From Geobacillus kaustophilus (GTDB taxonomy: Bacteria; Bacillota; Bacilli; Bacillales; Anoxybacillaceae), in contig NZ_JYBP01000003.1 of NCBI RefSeq assembly GCF_000948285.1, forward strand, positions 1 to 64,000: DNA of 64,000 nt, given 5' to 3'. Made by a program: the position numbers and the translations under genes. How positions within the stretch are numbered: position 1 is the stretch's first letter; each line of letters opens with the position of its first letter. The notes beneath the pieces were generated by a model that was given only the letters and a program-made list of their open reading frames with translations, did no database searches and was not told where the DNA came from. Below are positions 17,709 to 25,534 of the stretch, one piece after another.

Positions 17709-18154
17709 TATTCAGTCAGCTCCTTTACATAGTCCCCAAAAATGCGCTTAATGACTTGTTCGTCCTTGGAATCGAAGTAGAGGAAAGGTCTTGGCGGGAC
17801 ATATCCAAACTTCGTTCGACCACCAAAGTTATGGAGTGGGGCATAAATGAGGTTTGTTCCGTATTGAAGTTTATTTTTACTTACTCGCTTAATCGCTCTG
17901 GAAGTGACTGACTGCTTGAGTCTGCCAGTATCATTGAGAGGTTTTCCACCTATACGGTGAGGGTGCCACTTGAGGGTTGCAGGGGAGAGAGGTTTCCATC
18001 TAGCTTGACGGAAACGAGTTCCAATAGACTTCTCCATGTAAGTACCAGACTGCTTGAGAGGCTTAGTAAAATCCATGTCTTGAAACTTCTCGAGGCGTTT
18101 ATCAAGCCCATTGAGCTCAACTCGAATATTAATGCTGACAGCCATATTTATCAC
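17708..18154 (-). CDS. HK97 gp10-like / virion morphogenesis protein
   Basis: 148 residues (or 145 from ATG 18145). Typical pattern: amphipathic start (VELNGLDKRLEKFQDMD), MEKSIGTRFRQARWKPLSPAT, GRLKQSVTSRAIKRVSKNKLQYGTN-type strand and APLHNFGG, then PPRPFLYF. This family takes part in head-tail joining or tail completion. Start overlaps the previous gene, so translation is coupled. Confidence 0.8.
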   Translation of the reverse strand: MINMAVSINIRVELNGLDKRLEKFQDMDFTKPLKQSGTYMEKSIGTRFRQARWKPLSPATLKWHPHRIGGKPLNDTGRLKQSVTSRAIKRVSKNKLQYGTNLIYAPLHNFGGRTKFGYVPPRPFLYFDSKDEQVIKRIFGDYVKELTE

Positions 18155-18549
18155 CAGTATGGTTCATCTAAGGTGAATATTGGAGGTTCATTGTTTGTAG
18201 AAGCGAAACCGCTTTGGTAGTTGCTTCTTTGTGGAGCGTCAATCATGAGGTCTCCTATTGCAATCTTCTCGAGCATGGAGATAGCTCGCTCATATCGTTT
18301 GACTTGATACTCGTCAAAGTTTGGCATTTGAGAGGAGTAAAGAGACTCAGCAAGAAAGAAGATAGCTAAGTCAATTGTAATGTGTTTAATGGGCTCTGGT
18401 ACTGGGTTGAATGGAGTCACATAAGCAACCTTGAGGTGGCTATCAACTAATGTGGTTGCTTTCTTAATGTGAAACTCAATATCTTCGTCTTTAATTTGTG
18501 GAGGTAACTTCGTCATAACGTTGCGAATGTCACTGACTGTGGCATACAT
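18151..18549 (-). CDS. Head-tail connector protein (gp6/DUF1320-like)
   Basis: 132 residues. All-helical pattern with YATVSDIRNVMTKLP at the start, IEFHIKKATTLVDSHLK, and IKHITIDLAIFFLAESLY, as in phage adaptor proteins that dock to the portal ring. It lies directly before the gp10-like gene, as expected. The ATG overlaps the stop of the small gene before it. Confidence 0.75.
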   Translation of the reverse strand: MYATVSDIRNVMTKLPPQIKDEDIEFHIKKATTLVDSHLKVAYVTPFNPVPEPIKHITIDLAIFFLAESLYSSQMPNFDEYQVKRYERAISMLEKIAIGDLMIDAPQRSNYQSGFASTNNEPPIFTLDEPYW

Positions 18550-18722
18550 TATTTGTCACCTTCTTTGGTTGCCTTCTCCTTCTTAGAAGGCTTTTTCTCG
18601 TCTTTGACCTCCTCGGCAACTTTTAATTGAATCAATCGTTTACCTTGCTCGTCAGAAACCTCTAAAATTGTTCCTTTCTTGTTTAAAGTCAAGACGTTAT
18701 CAACTAAGGTTTTGACTTTCAA
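18549..18722 (-). CDS. Small lysine-rich protein, 57 residues
   Basis: TTG 18722 has GGGAGGTG eight bases upstream; a GTG at 18731 overlaps that site and is less likely. A small beta part (GTILEVSDEQGKRLIQLKVA) precedes a Lys/Glu tail (EKKPSKKEKATKEGDK). No family recognised. It lies between capsid and connector genes and is probably structural. Confidence 0.55.
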   Translation of the reverse strand: MKVKTLVDNVLTLNKKGTILEVSDEQGKRLIQLKVAEEVKDEKKPSKKEKATKEGDK

Positions 18723-18808
18723 CCATAACACCTCCCAGAAAAATTCAAGGGAGGGAGAGCGTCTGAGCTAACCTCAAACCCTTTATTTTCTCTCCTCTCC
18801 CTTTACCT

Positions 18809-18827
18809 CAGTATTTCTCCAGTAATA
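18809..18827 (-). promoter_or_regulatory. Operator-like half-conserved dyad after the capsid gene
   Basis: Plus strand TATTTCTCCAGTAATA resembles the operator TTACTCCAGTAA with one half degraded. It lies in the 96-bp gap between the capsid stop and the next gene, with no clear promoter. Confidence 0.3.
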
Positions 18828-19676
18828 TTAACGGACAGCCTTAATGAGCATAATAGCTTTAGGGTCTGTCAAGTATGCTTGAGTGAAGCGAGTTGCTCTT
18901 ACAATTGTGCGGTCGTTGCTTTGTTCGTTATATACTGCTGTGCGTAATGGCTCAGCGTCCGCAATATCGCCAATTACTTTGCGCTGTAACACTAGGACGT
19001 TAGTGTCCGAGAAGTTCTCGTCAACAATGAAGCTCATACCTAAGAAGTCACCTAAGTAGCCACGCAACAGAGCAACGTCTGTGTTGTTTTGGCGCAAAGC
19101 GTCACGAACGTCTTTGTTTTTCAACAACATAGCCTCAACTCGAGGGTTAATAACAACTGTGTCAGCTGTATAGCCAAAGTCTCTGACCGCTGTTTTAGCG
19201 TCAATTAACTCTTTAATCATGTTCTCTGCTGTGCCCCAGCCACCAGAAGTTAGAGTTTGAATACCAGCTTGCTCGTTTGTAGCAACTTTGTAAGACATGG
19301 AGTCAACCATTTTGCGGACGTTCATGGCTAATTTGCGGTAAGCTCGTTCAATTTGTCCGTCAGTACCGTACCGTTGCATTTCATAAGTAATCGGTACCTC
19401 TAAGCCATATTTCTTAATGAGGGCTGTTTTTTGTTCTTCTGTCAAACCAATACGTTTGTAGTTCGAGCCTTCTCCAACTTCTGGCACTTCATCGTAGGCT
19501 TGACGACCATTAGCGTCTGCGTCAGCGTCTACCATGTATTTAATCGCTAAAGCGTTCACGCTTGTTTGTGTGAAAAGTTGGTCTGCAACGAATTGGTGTC
19601 CAATCAAGTCACGAATACGTCTGTCAACGAACTCTCGCTTTAATAAAGGGTGTTGACCTAATACAAAGTCAGCCAT
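18828..19676 (-). CDS. Major capsid protein (HK97 fold)
   Basis: 282 residues, a usual length for a coat protein without a cleaved delta domain. Patterns: QLFTQTSVNALAIKYMVD, PEVGEGSNYKRIGLTEEQ, KKYGLEVPITYEMQRYG (strand before the spine helix), a long helix (QIERAYRKLAMNVRKMVDSM), and VVINPRVEAMLLKNKDVRDA. Strong RBS GGAGGTAGAAGCAC. Preceded by cement protein and protease-scaffold genes, the typical order. Confidence 0.88.
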   Translation of the reverse strand: MADFVLGQHPLLKREFVDRRIRDLIGHQFVADQLFTQTSVNALAIKYMVDADADANGRQAYDEVPEVGEGSNYKRIGLTEEQKTALIKKYGLEVPITYEMQRYGTDGQIERAYRKLAMNVRKMVDSMSYKVATNEQAGIQTLTSGGWGTAENMIKELIDAKTAVRDFGYTADTVVINPRVEAMLLKNKDVRDALRQNNTDVALLRGYLGDFLGMSFIVDENFSDTNVLVLQRKVIGDIADAEPLRTAVYNEQSNDRTIVRATRFTQAYLTDPKAIMLIKAVR

Positions 19677-19699
19677 GTGCTTCTACCTCCTTTGGTCAA

Positions 19700-20116
19700 T
19701 TATTTCAAGTAAGCAATCACAAAGTCTCCGTCAGCGCTTGCTGTCGTTAGAGCTTTTGCAATCACTGCTCCTGTGTTAGTTGTACCGTCTCGGTGAATGA
19801 ATTTGCCAGCCGCTCCAACTTGAATGTCGCCACCAGCTGGAATTGCGCCTCCTGCTGTCAAATAAACAACTGGCTTATTCATTACGACTGTTACAACGTC
19901 TCCGTCGTTACCTTTGTAGCCTTCGTTTACTCCGTCTTTAGCAACGCTACCAGCATAAACAATTCCAATAGCTTCCTCGCCAGCGTTAGCCAAGCCAACT
20001 GTCATGTCGCCACGAATGGCAACTGGTTGACCAATGAAAAGCGTTTCGCCAGCTTGCACTTTGAAAGTATGAAACGCTCCTGCTTGAATGTGGTATTCTA
20101 CCTTATTGCGAGCCAT
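19700..20116 (-). CDS. Capsid cement / decoration protein (DUF2190-like)
   Basis: 138 residues of mainly beta sequence with repeated Gly turns: GETLFIGQPVAIRGDMTVGLANAGE-type segment, GIVYAGSVAKDGV, VVTVVMNKPVVYLTAGGAIPAGG and GAVIAKALTTAS. This pattern is typical of DUF2190 capsid-stabilising proteins. The gene lies between scaffold and capsid genes. RBS GGAGGTTGAAGCTAA. Confidence 0.78.
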   Translation of the reverse strand: MARNKVEYHIQAGAFHTFKVQAGETLFIGQPVAIRGDMTVGLANAGEEAIGIVYAGSVAKDGVNEGYKGNDGDVVTVVMNKPVVYLTAGGAIPAGGDIQVGAAGKFIHRDGTTNTGAVIAKALTTASADGDFVIAYLK

Positions 20117-20143
20117 TTAGCTTCAACCTCCTTGTCTCAGTAA

Positions 20144-20554
20144 TTACAGAGTACGACCGTATTTTTTGACATACTCCTCATAGAATTTTTCAAAGTCGTC
20201 TTGAGCTTGGTCTTTTTCTTGCTCTTTCTCTGGTTGTTGGACTTCGCCTTGCTCAGAAAGGTCAACTTTTTGGAAGTTTTTCATAAACTCATCGAATAAG
20301 CCCATTTGCTCCTCGTTGAATGTTTTCAAGAGTTTTTCAAGAGCGTCAACTTGTGCTGGGACAATTTTGTTTTCTTCTTGGAAAGCCTCAATTTTCGCTT
20401 TCACTTGAGACTCACTGAATTGTTGCTGAACTTTTTCAAGAGCTTCCAAGCGTTTTGTTAGTTCAGCATACTCTGCATGAATCTCTTGCTCAATCTCCTT
20501 GCGAATTTCCGCTCTCAATTCGCTAAGATTGACAGCTTTTTCTTTATCAGCCAT
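20144..20554 (-). CDS. Nested scaffolding protein (internal start in the protease gene)
   Basis: ATG at 20554, in frame with the long protein, has AAGGAGGT nine bases upstream, a stronger site than that of the full-length gene. It would yield a 136-residue, highly helical and acidic protein (SELRAEIRKEIEQEIHAEY..., EKVQQQFSESQVKAKIEAF). This copies the arrangement of lambda C/Nu3, where a protease gene contains its scaffold gene. Known for other phages; here inferred from the site and protein type. Confidence 0.75.
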   Translation of the reverse strand: MADKEKAVNLSELRAEIRKEIEQEIHAEYAELTKRLEALEKVQQQFSESQVKAKIEAFQEENKIVPAQVDALEKLLKTFNEEQMGLFDEFMKNFQKVDLSEQGEVQQPEKEQEKDQAQDDFEKFYEEYVKKYGRTL

Positions 20555-21454
20555 CTTTCCAACCTCCTTGTTTTCCTCGTATGTGGAAATATATCCATTT
20601 TCGCTAAACAACCGAGCTGTCTTTACTTGAGGGAAAGCCACTAGCGAGACCTCACGCAACTTGTAAGGCTTGAATCCCTCCTCAGTGTGCTTCAAGTAGA
20701 ATGAAATAGACAGCTTTTTCATTAGGTTCTTTCTAATGCGCTCCTTGGCAAAGTCGTCAATAATGCGTAAAACTCCTAAGAGTTTTCCGTCCTTCACTTC
20801 AACGCTTTCCAAGTAGCCGACCGTATCTTTAGCACTTTCTGAGTGGTCTATCTGAATTGGCACCTCCTCGCTAGGATCAAAGTTATTGGCTAACTCCTCA
20901 AGGTCTTGCTCGGTATATTCAACACCTCGGTGTGCTCCAACGGAGAACAACTCAGCCATTTTGAGCATATCTTCGTCTTGCTCGTTGACTACTGTCTCCG
21001 TAAATTTGCCAATGTAGTAGAGTTTCTCGTTCAAGCAAGTTACCTCCTCAGAGTTAGACATTTTCTCGCCAGCCATTTTCAAGAGCGACTCTGGAGCTTC
21101 CATTTTGAGCTCTCTGTAATGGCGCAACAAGTGCTTTGCGGCTTGTCGTTTTTGCTCAGCCGTCAAGTTTGGCTCTGAGCGAGCACCAGCAAGAGCCGCA
21201 ACTGCCGCCGTTAGACCGTTTTTATTCAGCACCAGAGTGTCTCCTTGTATTTCATGGTGAGGAGCCCAACAATCAGCTTGCGTCAAGTCAGCGTTGATAT
21301 TAGCTTTAACAACTGCGTACATCTCACGAACAGCTTCAGTAGCGCCTTGTTCTCCGTCCTCAAGCGCTTGTTTCAATCTGCGCCAAATAGAAGATTTATC
21401 GACGCTACTCCAGTCTTTCTCGCTGACTTTGCCTTTAGCAATCTTTAGCGCCAC
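20144..21454 (-). CDS. Prohead protease fused to scaffold
   Basis: 436 residues from GTG 21454 (GAGGGGGTGG upstream). Residues 1-110 form a small Mu-like/ChaB-like region (TEAVREMYAVVKANINADLT, EQKRQAAKHLLRHYREL). Residues about 165-290 look like a phage I-type protease (FSVGAHRGVEYTEQDLEELA, PIQIDHSESAKDTVGYLES, RIRKNLMKKLSISFYLK). The rest (from about 300) is a helical scaffold. The protease trims the scaffold during head maturation. A nested start gives the scaffold alone (20144-20554). Confidence 0.8.
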   Translation of the reverse strand: MALKIAKGKVSEKDWSSVDKSSIWRRLKQALEDGEQGATEAVREMYAVVKANINADLTQADCWAPHHEIQGDTLVLNKNGLTAAVAALAGARSEPNLTAEQKRQAAKHLLRHYRELKMEAPESLLKMAGEKMSNSEEVTCLNEKLYYIGKFTETVVNEQDEDMLKMAELFSVGAHRGVEYTEQDLEELANNFDPSEEVPIQIDHSESAKDTVGYLESVEVKDGKLLGVLRIIDDFAKERIRKNLMKKLSISFYLKHTEEGFKPYKLREVSLVAFPQVKTARLFSENGYISTYEENKEVGKMADKEKAVNLSELRAEIRKEIEQEIHAEYAELTKRLEALEKVQQQFSESQVKAKIEAFQEENKIVPAQVDALEKLLKTFNEEQMGLFDEFMKNFQKVDLSEQGEVQQPEKEQEKDQAQDDFEKFYEEYVKKYGRTL

Positions 21455-21886
21455 AATTCCACCCCCTCAAAAGCCTCACCTTGGTATTACCCCTCTATTT
21501 CCCCTCTCACTAAATATATATCAGGGGGTGGTTACACTTCTCGGAGCCATTTTAGGAGGATAATACTACTTAGAAGGGGAGAGGGGAGTAAAAAATTTTT
21601 CTCCTCGGTGGTAGTTGACTTTTATTGAGTATTATTATAATATTATTACAGTAATACTTATTAGAGTAACTAATTAGGGTCAACTCTTTAGTGTAAACAT
21701 AAATAAAAACATAAATAAAACACACGAGATAGTAAAAAATCAATAAAAACTCTTTAGAGTAAACCTAATTAGGCTCACTCTTTAGTGTAAAACACAATAA
21801 AAACACCACCCACGAGGTGAAAAAGGGCATGAAATACCCTTGACAACCCTCTCGAGGTGGCGTATTATTGTGGTATGACCCCTCTA
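21455..21886 (-). repeat. AT-rich intergenic region with repeats, upstream of the protease gene
   Basis: No gene fits. It contains a block at 21507-21540 (CTCACTAAATATATATCAG ... GGTTACACTT) that recurs at 29641-29672, a short dyad TATTACAGTAATA (21646-21657), several TCTTTAGTGTAAA and AACATAAATAAAA repeats (21690-21810), and TATTGTGGTATGACC at 21866-21880. It probably holds the promoter for the head operon; the shared block ends about 50 bases before the protease start. Confidence 0.6.
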
Positions 21887-22183
21887 TTACTCCAAAATTG
21901 GAGCGTCTTTGTCCTCTTTATCCCTTGAAGTAGGGAGAGGAGGGTACTCCTCGAGCTCAATTTTGAGCTCTGGCACCCTGTTTTTAATCTCCTCGAGGTA
22001 CAAATAAGCCTCAAACTCACTGCGAGACGGTCTGACCTCTCTAATTTTCTTCTTCAAAGGGTCATAAGTCTCAATTTTCGCCTTGCGAAACAGCATTTCT
22101 ATGCGTTTATCAGTCGTTTTTATGCTGAAAGAGGGAGCAAACCATATCTCGACAGGTACTCCCCCAAAAGTAAACTTCAACAT
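21887..22183 (-). CDS. Unknown 98-residue protein behind the MuF-peptidase gene
   Basis: Starts two bases after the stop of the MuF protein. Begins LKFTFGGVPVEIWFAPSFSIK, then a basic helical section (DKRIEMLFRKAKIETYDPLKKKIREVR) and an acidic end (KDKDAPILE). No family recognised. In MuF polymorphic-toxin loci the next small gene often encodes the immunity protein, so that is one possibility; an ordinary head accessory is another. Confidence 0.6.
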   Translation of the reverse strand: MLKFTFGGVPVEIWFAPSFSIKTTDKRIEMLFRKAKIETYDPLKKKIREVRPSRSEFEAYLYLEEIKNRVPELKIELEEYPPLPTSRDKEDKDAPILE

Positions 22184-22185
22184 TC

Positions 22186-24207
22186 CTAGAACAACCCCCT
22201 CAAAATAGCGTATGTGAGCAAGAAATGCTCTTTATCGTCTTGGTAGAACTTCTCTGGGTTCTCATAAAGGGCTTGAATACCCATGGAGAGCACTTCTTGA
22301 CCCATAAACTCACGAGTTGCATATTCAGAGCCTTTGAATCGTTGTTCCCAGCCATAAACTCGACCGACATAAGGGTTATAGAAGTTGTCTTTCTTAGTTT
22401 TTTCACCTCGGTAGAGTGTAATTTCCTCGTTTTTTGTCCGTTGTTGGTAAAACTCATTTATGAGGTCTGCAACTGCTTTGTTGTTCCAGTGGAAAACATG
22501 TCCTACTTCGTGAACAACAACTCCAGCCTCTTTCTCGACAGCTCCAAAGTATATCTCTCCACTTGCTCCAGTAGCGTATGCTCGGTAGAGGTCATTTTTG
22601 AATCTCACTTTTATGCCAGTTTTAGGAGCAAGTTTAGGGTCAACATATTTGAGGAGCCATGCTTGAGCCTCTTTGAGGGCTTGTTGCAAGCCAGTAGCAT
22701 TTCTAAAGTTAGCTGTCCGAGGTGGCATTGACATAGTAAGTAACTTCTTGGACTCCTCGGTTTGTTCGACTGGCTTGAGTCCCTTCCAAGTCATTTTGTA
22801 GCGAGCTTGTGAAATACCCTGTCTTAGTTTTGCTATGAGGTCAGCATACTCTGGCTTAGAGCCATACTCCTTGGCGAACTCCTCAATGACTTTCTTGAGA
22901 GCTTCGTTGCCATAGTTGTCGCCAGCGTCATAGAGTTTTCGTACTAGCTCCTCGACTGTTTCTCTCATTTCTGGGGTCATATAGAACTTGTAGAGAGTGT
23001 CAAATATTTCAAAGCTACCCTCTAGCTCATCACTATTATAACCCCAGTAAGTAAAGAGAGCGTCAACAACTTCCTCTTTGAGCCCTGTTTCTCTAACGAG
23101 CATTTTTTCAGCTCGTTCCTTGACAAGAGCCAGTTTGAGAGCTATGTCCTTAATGTTGCCAATAGCAATTTTGAAGTCATCGTCTGGTAAGTTGCGAATA
23201 ATGTCAGGGTCAGTGACTTCTCGAGGGTCAATTTTCTTCTTAGGTTGCACTAGAGGCTCTGTTTTTCCTTGGAGGAGTTTAGGGAGAGGAGCCTTAAACA
23301 CAAAGCCTTTGTCTGGCTCAATGTCAACAGTGAAGTCATCTTCCCATTCTTCGTACTTCGTGACTGGCAACCAAGTAGAGCGACACTGGAAGTGGTTTGG
23401 TGGAGTGTACTCTGCTATAACGTCAGCTCGCTTAATGCTTACAATCTTTCCGTCGAGGTGTCTGCATAGCTCGGTTGTACGTCTGTCAATAATAGCGTCA
23501 TACTGGAGAGCCTCAACAAAGCCATTAATTTCTGGGTCAAGCCAGCGAGCCAGTCTCCCAGCATTATACATTTTGCTTGTTTCCGTCCGAGCAATCGTTT
23601 GAGCATGCCACTCGCTGAGCCAAGTTTCTGAGGTTCTTTGAATGTTAGCAATAAGCTCTTTTGTGCTAATGCCTTCCTCGAGACCTTTGCGGAGTTCTTC
23701 TCGAATGCGGTTAAGGACGGTCTCGTCAGTAATGACGCTAATTTCAAGGCTGTATTTGTCGAGAAACTCACGAGCTTCTTGAGGGAAAATAACCTCATAG
23801 TCATAACCTTCGTCAACGACTGTCCAAGTGTCGTCCTCAGCAAACTCATAGAGCTCTTTGAGTTTCATAATCTCAAAGTGAGCTCTGAGAATGCCAGCCT
23901 CCGTTGCGGAGTAAATGAGTTTGCGAACGAGTTTGCGCCATTCTTTCTGGCTTGGCATTTGAATGCTCTTGAGAATGCCCTCAACTTCGTCCTTATCTCC
24001 ATTTTCATAAGCTCGCTGGAGTTCGTCAAGTATCTTCTCGACACGCTCCACGAGTTGAGCTCTCCGCTTAGTGTCTAACCTCCGAGCCCCCTTAATAAAC
24101 TCGTCCTCCAGACGGTCAAAGTCTCGTTGTATGAGTTGAACATCAGCTCGTCTCCGTCTCTCAGCAAAGGAGAGATACTTGCGAGGTAGGAGCTCGGAGG
24201 CTTTTAC
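22186..24207 (-). CDS. MuF-type minor head protein with C-terminal zinc-peptidase motif, likely reached by -1 frameshift
   Basis: N-terminal MuF/SPP1-gp7-like head-morphogenesis domain: GLEEGISTKELIANIQRT, WHAQTIARTETSKMYNAG, IDRRTTELCRHLDGKI and PPNHFQCRSTWLP are classical motifs. The C-terminal part carries VVVHEVGHVFHWNN, a zincin HExxH site, with a possible third ligand in the TREFMGQEVLSMG helix. The frame is open for 52 codons upstream of the first GTG (24051) up to the portal stop, and that stretch reads as protein (SELLPRKYLSFAERRRADVQ). There is no ATG, GTG or TTG in it. The GGGAAAG site at the portal end enters exactly this frame. Initiation at GTG 24051 or a CTG is the alternative. 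Confidence 0.8.
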   Translation of the reverse strand, partial: VKASELLPRKYLSFAERRRRADVQLIQRDFDRLEDEFIKGARRLDTKRRAQLVERVEKILDELQRAYENGDKDEVEGILKSIQMPSQKEWRKLVRKLIYSATEAGILRAHFEIMKLKELYEFAEDDTWTVVDEGYDYEVIFPQEAREFLDKYSLEISVITDETVLNRIREELRKGLEEGISTKELIANIQRTSETWLSEWHAQTIARTETSKMYNAGRLARWLDPEINGFVEALQYDAIIDRRTTELCRHLDGKIVSIKRADVIAEYTPPNHFQCRSTWLPVTKYEEWEDDFTVDIEPDKGFVFKAPLPKLLQGKTEPLVQPKKKIDPREVTDPDIIRNLPDDDFKIAIGNIKDIALKLALVKERAEKMLVRETGLKEEVVDALFTYWGYNSDELEGSFEIFDTLYKFYMTPEMRETVEELVRKLYDAGDNYGNEALKKVIEEFAKEYGSKPEYADLIAKLRQGISQARYKMTWKGLKPVEQTEESKKLLTMSMPPRTANFRNATGLQQALKEAQAWLLKYVDPKLAPKTGIKVRFKNDLYRAYATGASGEIYFGAVEKEAGVVVHEVGHVFHWNNKAVADLINEFYQQRTKNEEITLYRGEKTKKDNFYNPYVGRVYGWEQRFKGSEYATREFMGQEVLSMGIQALYENPEKFYQDDKEHFLLTYAILRGLF

Positions 24208-25502
24208 TTTCCCTCCGAGTTCTCCTCCTCTTGAGGTTCCTCCTCTGGCTGTTCTCCCTCTGGTTGCTGTTCTTCTGGTTGTTCCTCCTTTGGTTGCTTT
24301 CCTTCGAGTTTTTGAGGAGCAACAGGGAAACCAAGCTCCTCACGAATCCACTCCTCAGTTGGAGCAATAACTTGAGCTTGAATCATCATATTGAACACAC
24401 GAGCCATTTTCTCAATGTCCTCGTTAGCAAGTGGTTTGAAGTTGAAAGCAGGGTATGCTTTAACGTTCGGGAAGTTTAAGTCAATGAGAGGGCGAATAAT
24501 TTCCTCCTCAATGAGGCTCTTGAGGTCACGTTGGAGGGCTTCTAAGCGAATCATGAAAATGTCAAACTGGTTCCCAGTAAGGGCATAGGAGCCAGACTGT
24601 CCACGAGAGAGACCGAGAAGCATTGGAGGGACTAACATAGCCTCCATAATTTTGCGGTCATGGTGTTCAATGTAGCCAATAAAGTCAGCATTTGAGCCTT
24701 GAATCGCTTTAATGTCGTCTCCTCCAGAGATAGCCAAGCCAGTCATGGCATTAATCTTCTCGAGGAGTTTTGTCATTTTGTTCACGTCTCGAGCGTCTTG
24801 GACTTTCCCAATGAGCAACGGAGTTCCATAACGCTCATACGCTATGTTTGCGAAACGGTACATTTTGTCTTTAATGTACCAGTGTTTATAAACGTTGCGG
24901 AGAATGGAGTTGCCATATAAGTTGCCAAAACGTTTGTCATATGCGTACCAAATAATTTTATTACGAGGAATCTTAATTTCTTTGGAGCCAATTCGCTGAA
25001 TGACATACTCAATGTCACCAAACTTGTTAGTTTTGACGGAAATCGTATGAGGGTCAAGGACTTTGAGCTTTTTAAGCATAATCTTTCCGTCTTTGTACTC
25101 AAAGACCTTCTCTGTGCAAGAGAAACCATACTCTAGGGCTGAAAGCATTTCAGCAATTGTGTCCTCGAGGTTGCCTTGAAGCATTTCAAAGTTTAGGTTA
25201 ATGAAGTCAGCATATTTTCTCGTCTCTGGGTCGTCCCCTGTAACAGTGAAGCCTCGAGCTGTCGCTGAAAGTTTAATCATATCAAGCCCAGCTTTGACTT
25301 GACCGTCCTTGAGCATTTTGTCGTAAACCTCAAAAGTGAAGTCGCTAGGGTTGAAATCTTCTTGGTCTGGGCGCTCATAAGTGTCGTCCTTGTAAATACC
25401 TACCTCACCAAAAAGCTCTCTAGCGACCTCGAGAAGTTCTTGCTCCTTTTGAGCGTATGTGTTCCAAGGTAAGCGTTGACGAATTTTATCAAATAAACCC
25501 AT
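24204..25502 (-). CDS. Portal protein (DUF935/Mu gp29-like)
   Basis: 432 residues from ATG 25502 (GGAGGG eight bases upstream; an upstream frame to 25523 lacks a site). Forms the dodecameric DNA entry ring. Recognisable stretches: DGQVKAGLDMIKLSATARGF, ALEYGFSCTEKVFEY, LKVLDPHTISVKTNKFGDIEY, RYGTPLLIGKV, and PPMLLGLSRGQSGSYALTGN, typical for Mu-type portals. The tail after about 390 is a low-complexity Glu/Pro/Gln run (QPEEQQPEGEQPEEEPQ). The last codons form the frameshift heptamer. Confidence 0.88.
   Translation of the reverse strand: MGLFDKIRQRLPWNTYAQKEQELLEVARELFGEVGIYKDDTYERPDQEDFNPSDFTFEVYDKMLKDGQVKAGLDMIKLSATARGFTVTGDDPETRKYADFINLNFEMLQGNLEDTIAEMLSALEYGFSCTEKVFEYKDGKIMLKKLKVLDPHTISVKTNKFGDIEYVIQRIGSKEIKIPRNKIIWYAYDKRFGNLYGNSILRNVYKHWYIKDKMYRFANIAYERYGTPLLIGKVQDARDVNKMTKLLEKINAMTGLAISGGDDIKAIQGSNADFIGYIEHHDRKIMEAMLVPPMLLGLSRGQSGSYALTGNQFDIFMIRLEALQRDLKSLIEEEIIRPLIDLNFPNVKAYPAFNFKPLANEDIEKMARVFNMMIQAQVIAPTEEWIREELGFPVAPQKLEGKQPKEEQPEEQQPEGEQPEEEPQEEENSEGK
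24207..24213 (-). other. Candidate -1 frameshift site G GGA AAG linking portal and MuF genes
   Basis: The portal gene ends GAG GGA AAG TAA. Slipping back one base reads GGG AAA GTA AAA GCC and continues in the MuF frame to 22186. The heptamer is the same as in lambda G/T. AGGAGGAG eight bases upstream resembles the SD-like enhancer of dnaX. Arms TCTCTC and GAGAGA about 27 bases downstream could form a small hairpin. Confidence 0.7.
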
Positions 25503-25534
25503 TGGCTTTCCCTCCATTGTCAAAAGTTTTTATT

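Noticed and set aside
24161-24367. Alternative frame at the portal-MuF junction (68 codons, Arg/Ser-rich)
   Set aside because: It is an out-of-frame reading of the portal tail; the MuF frame explains the region better.
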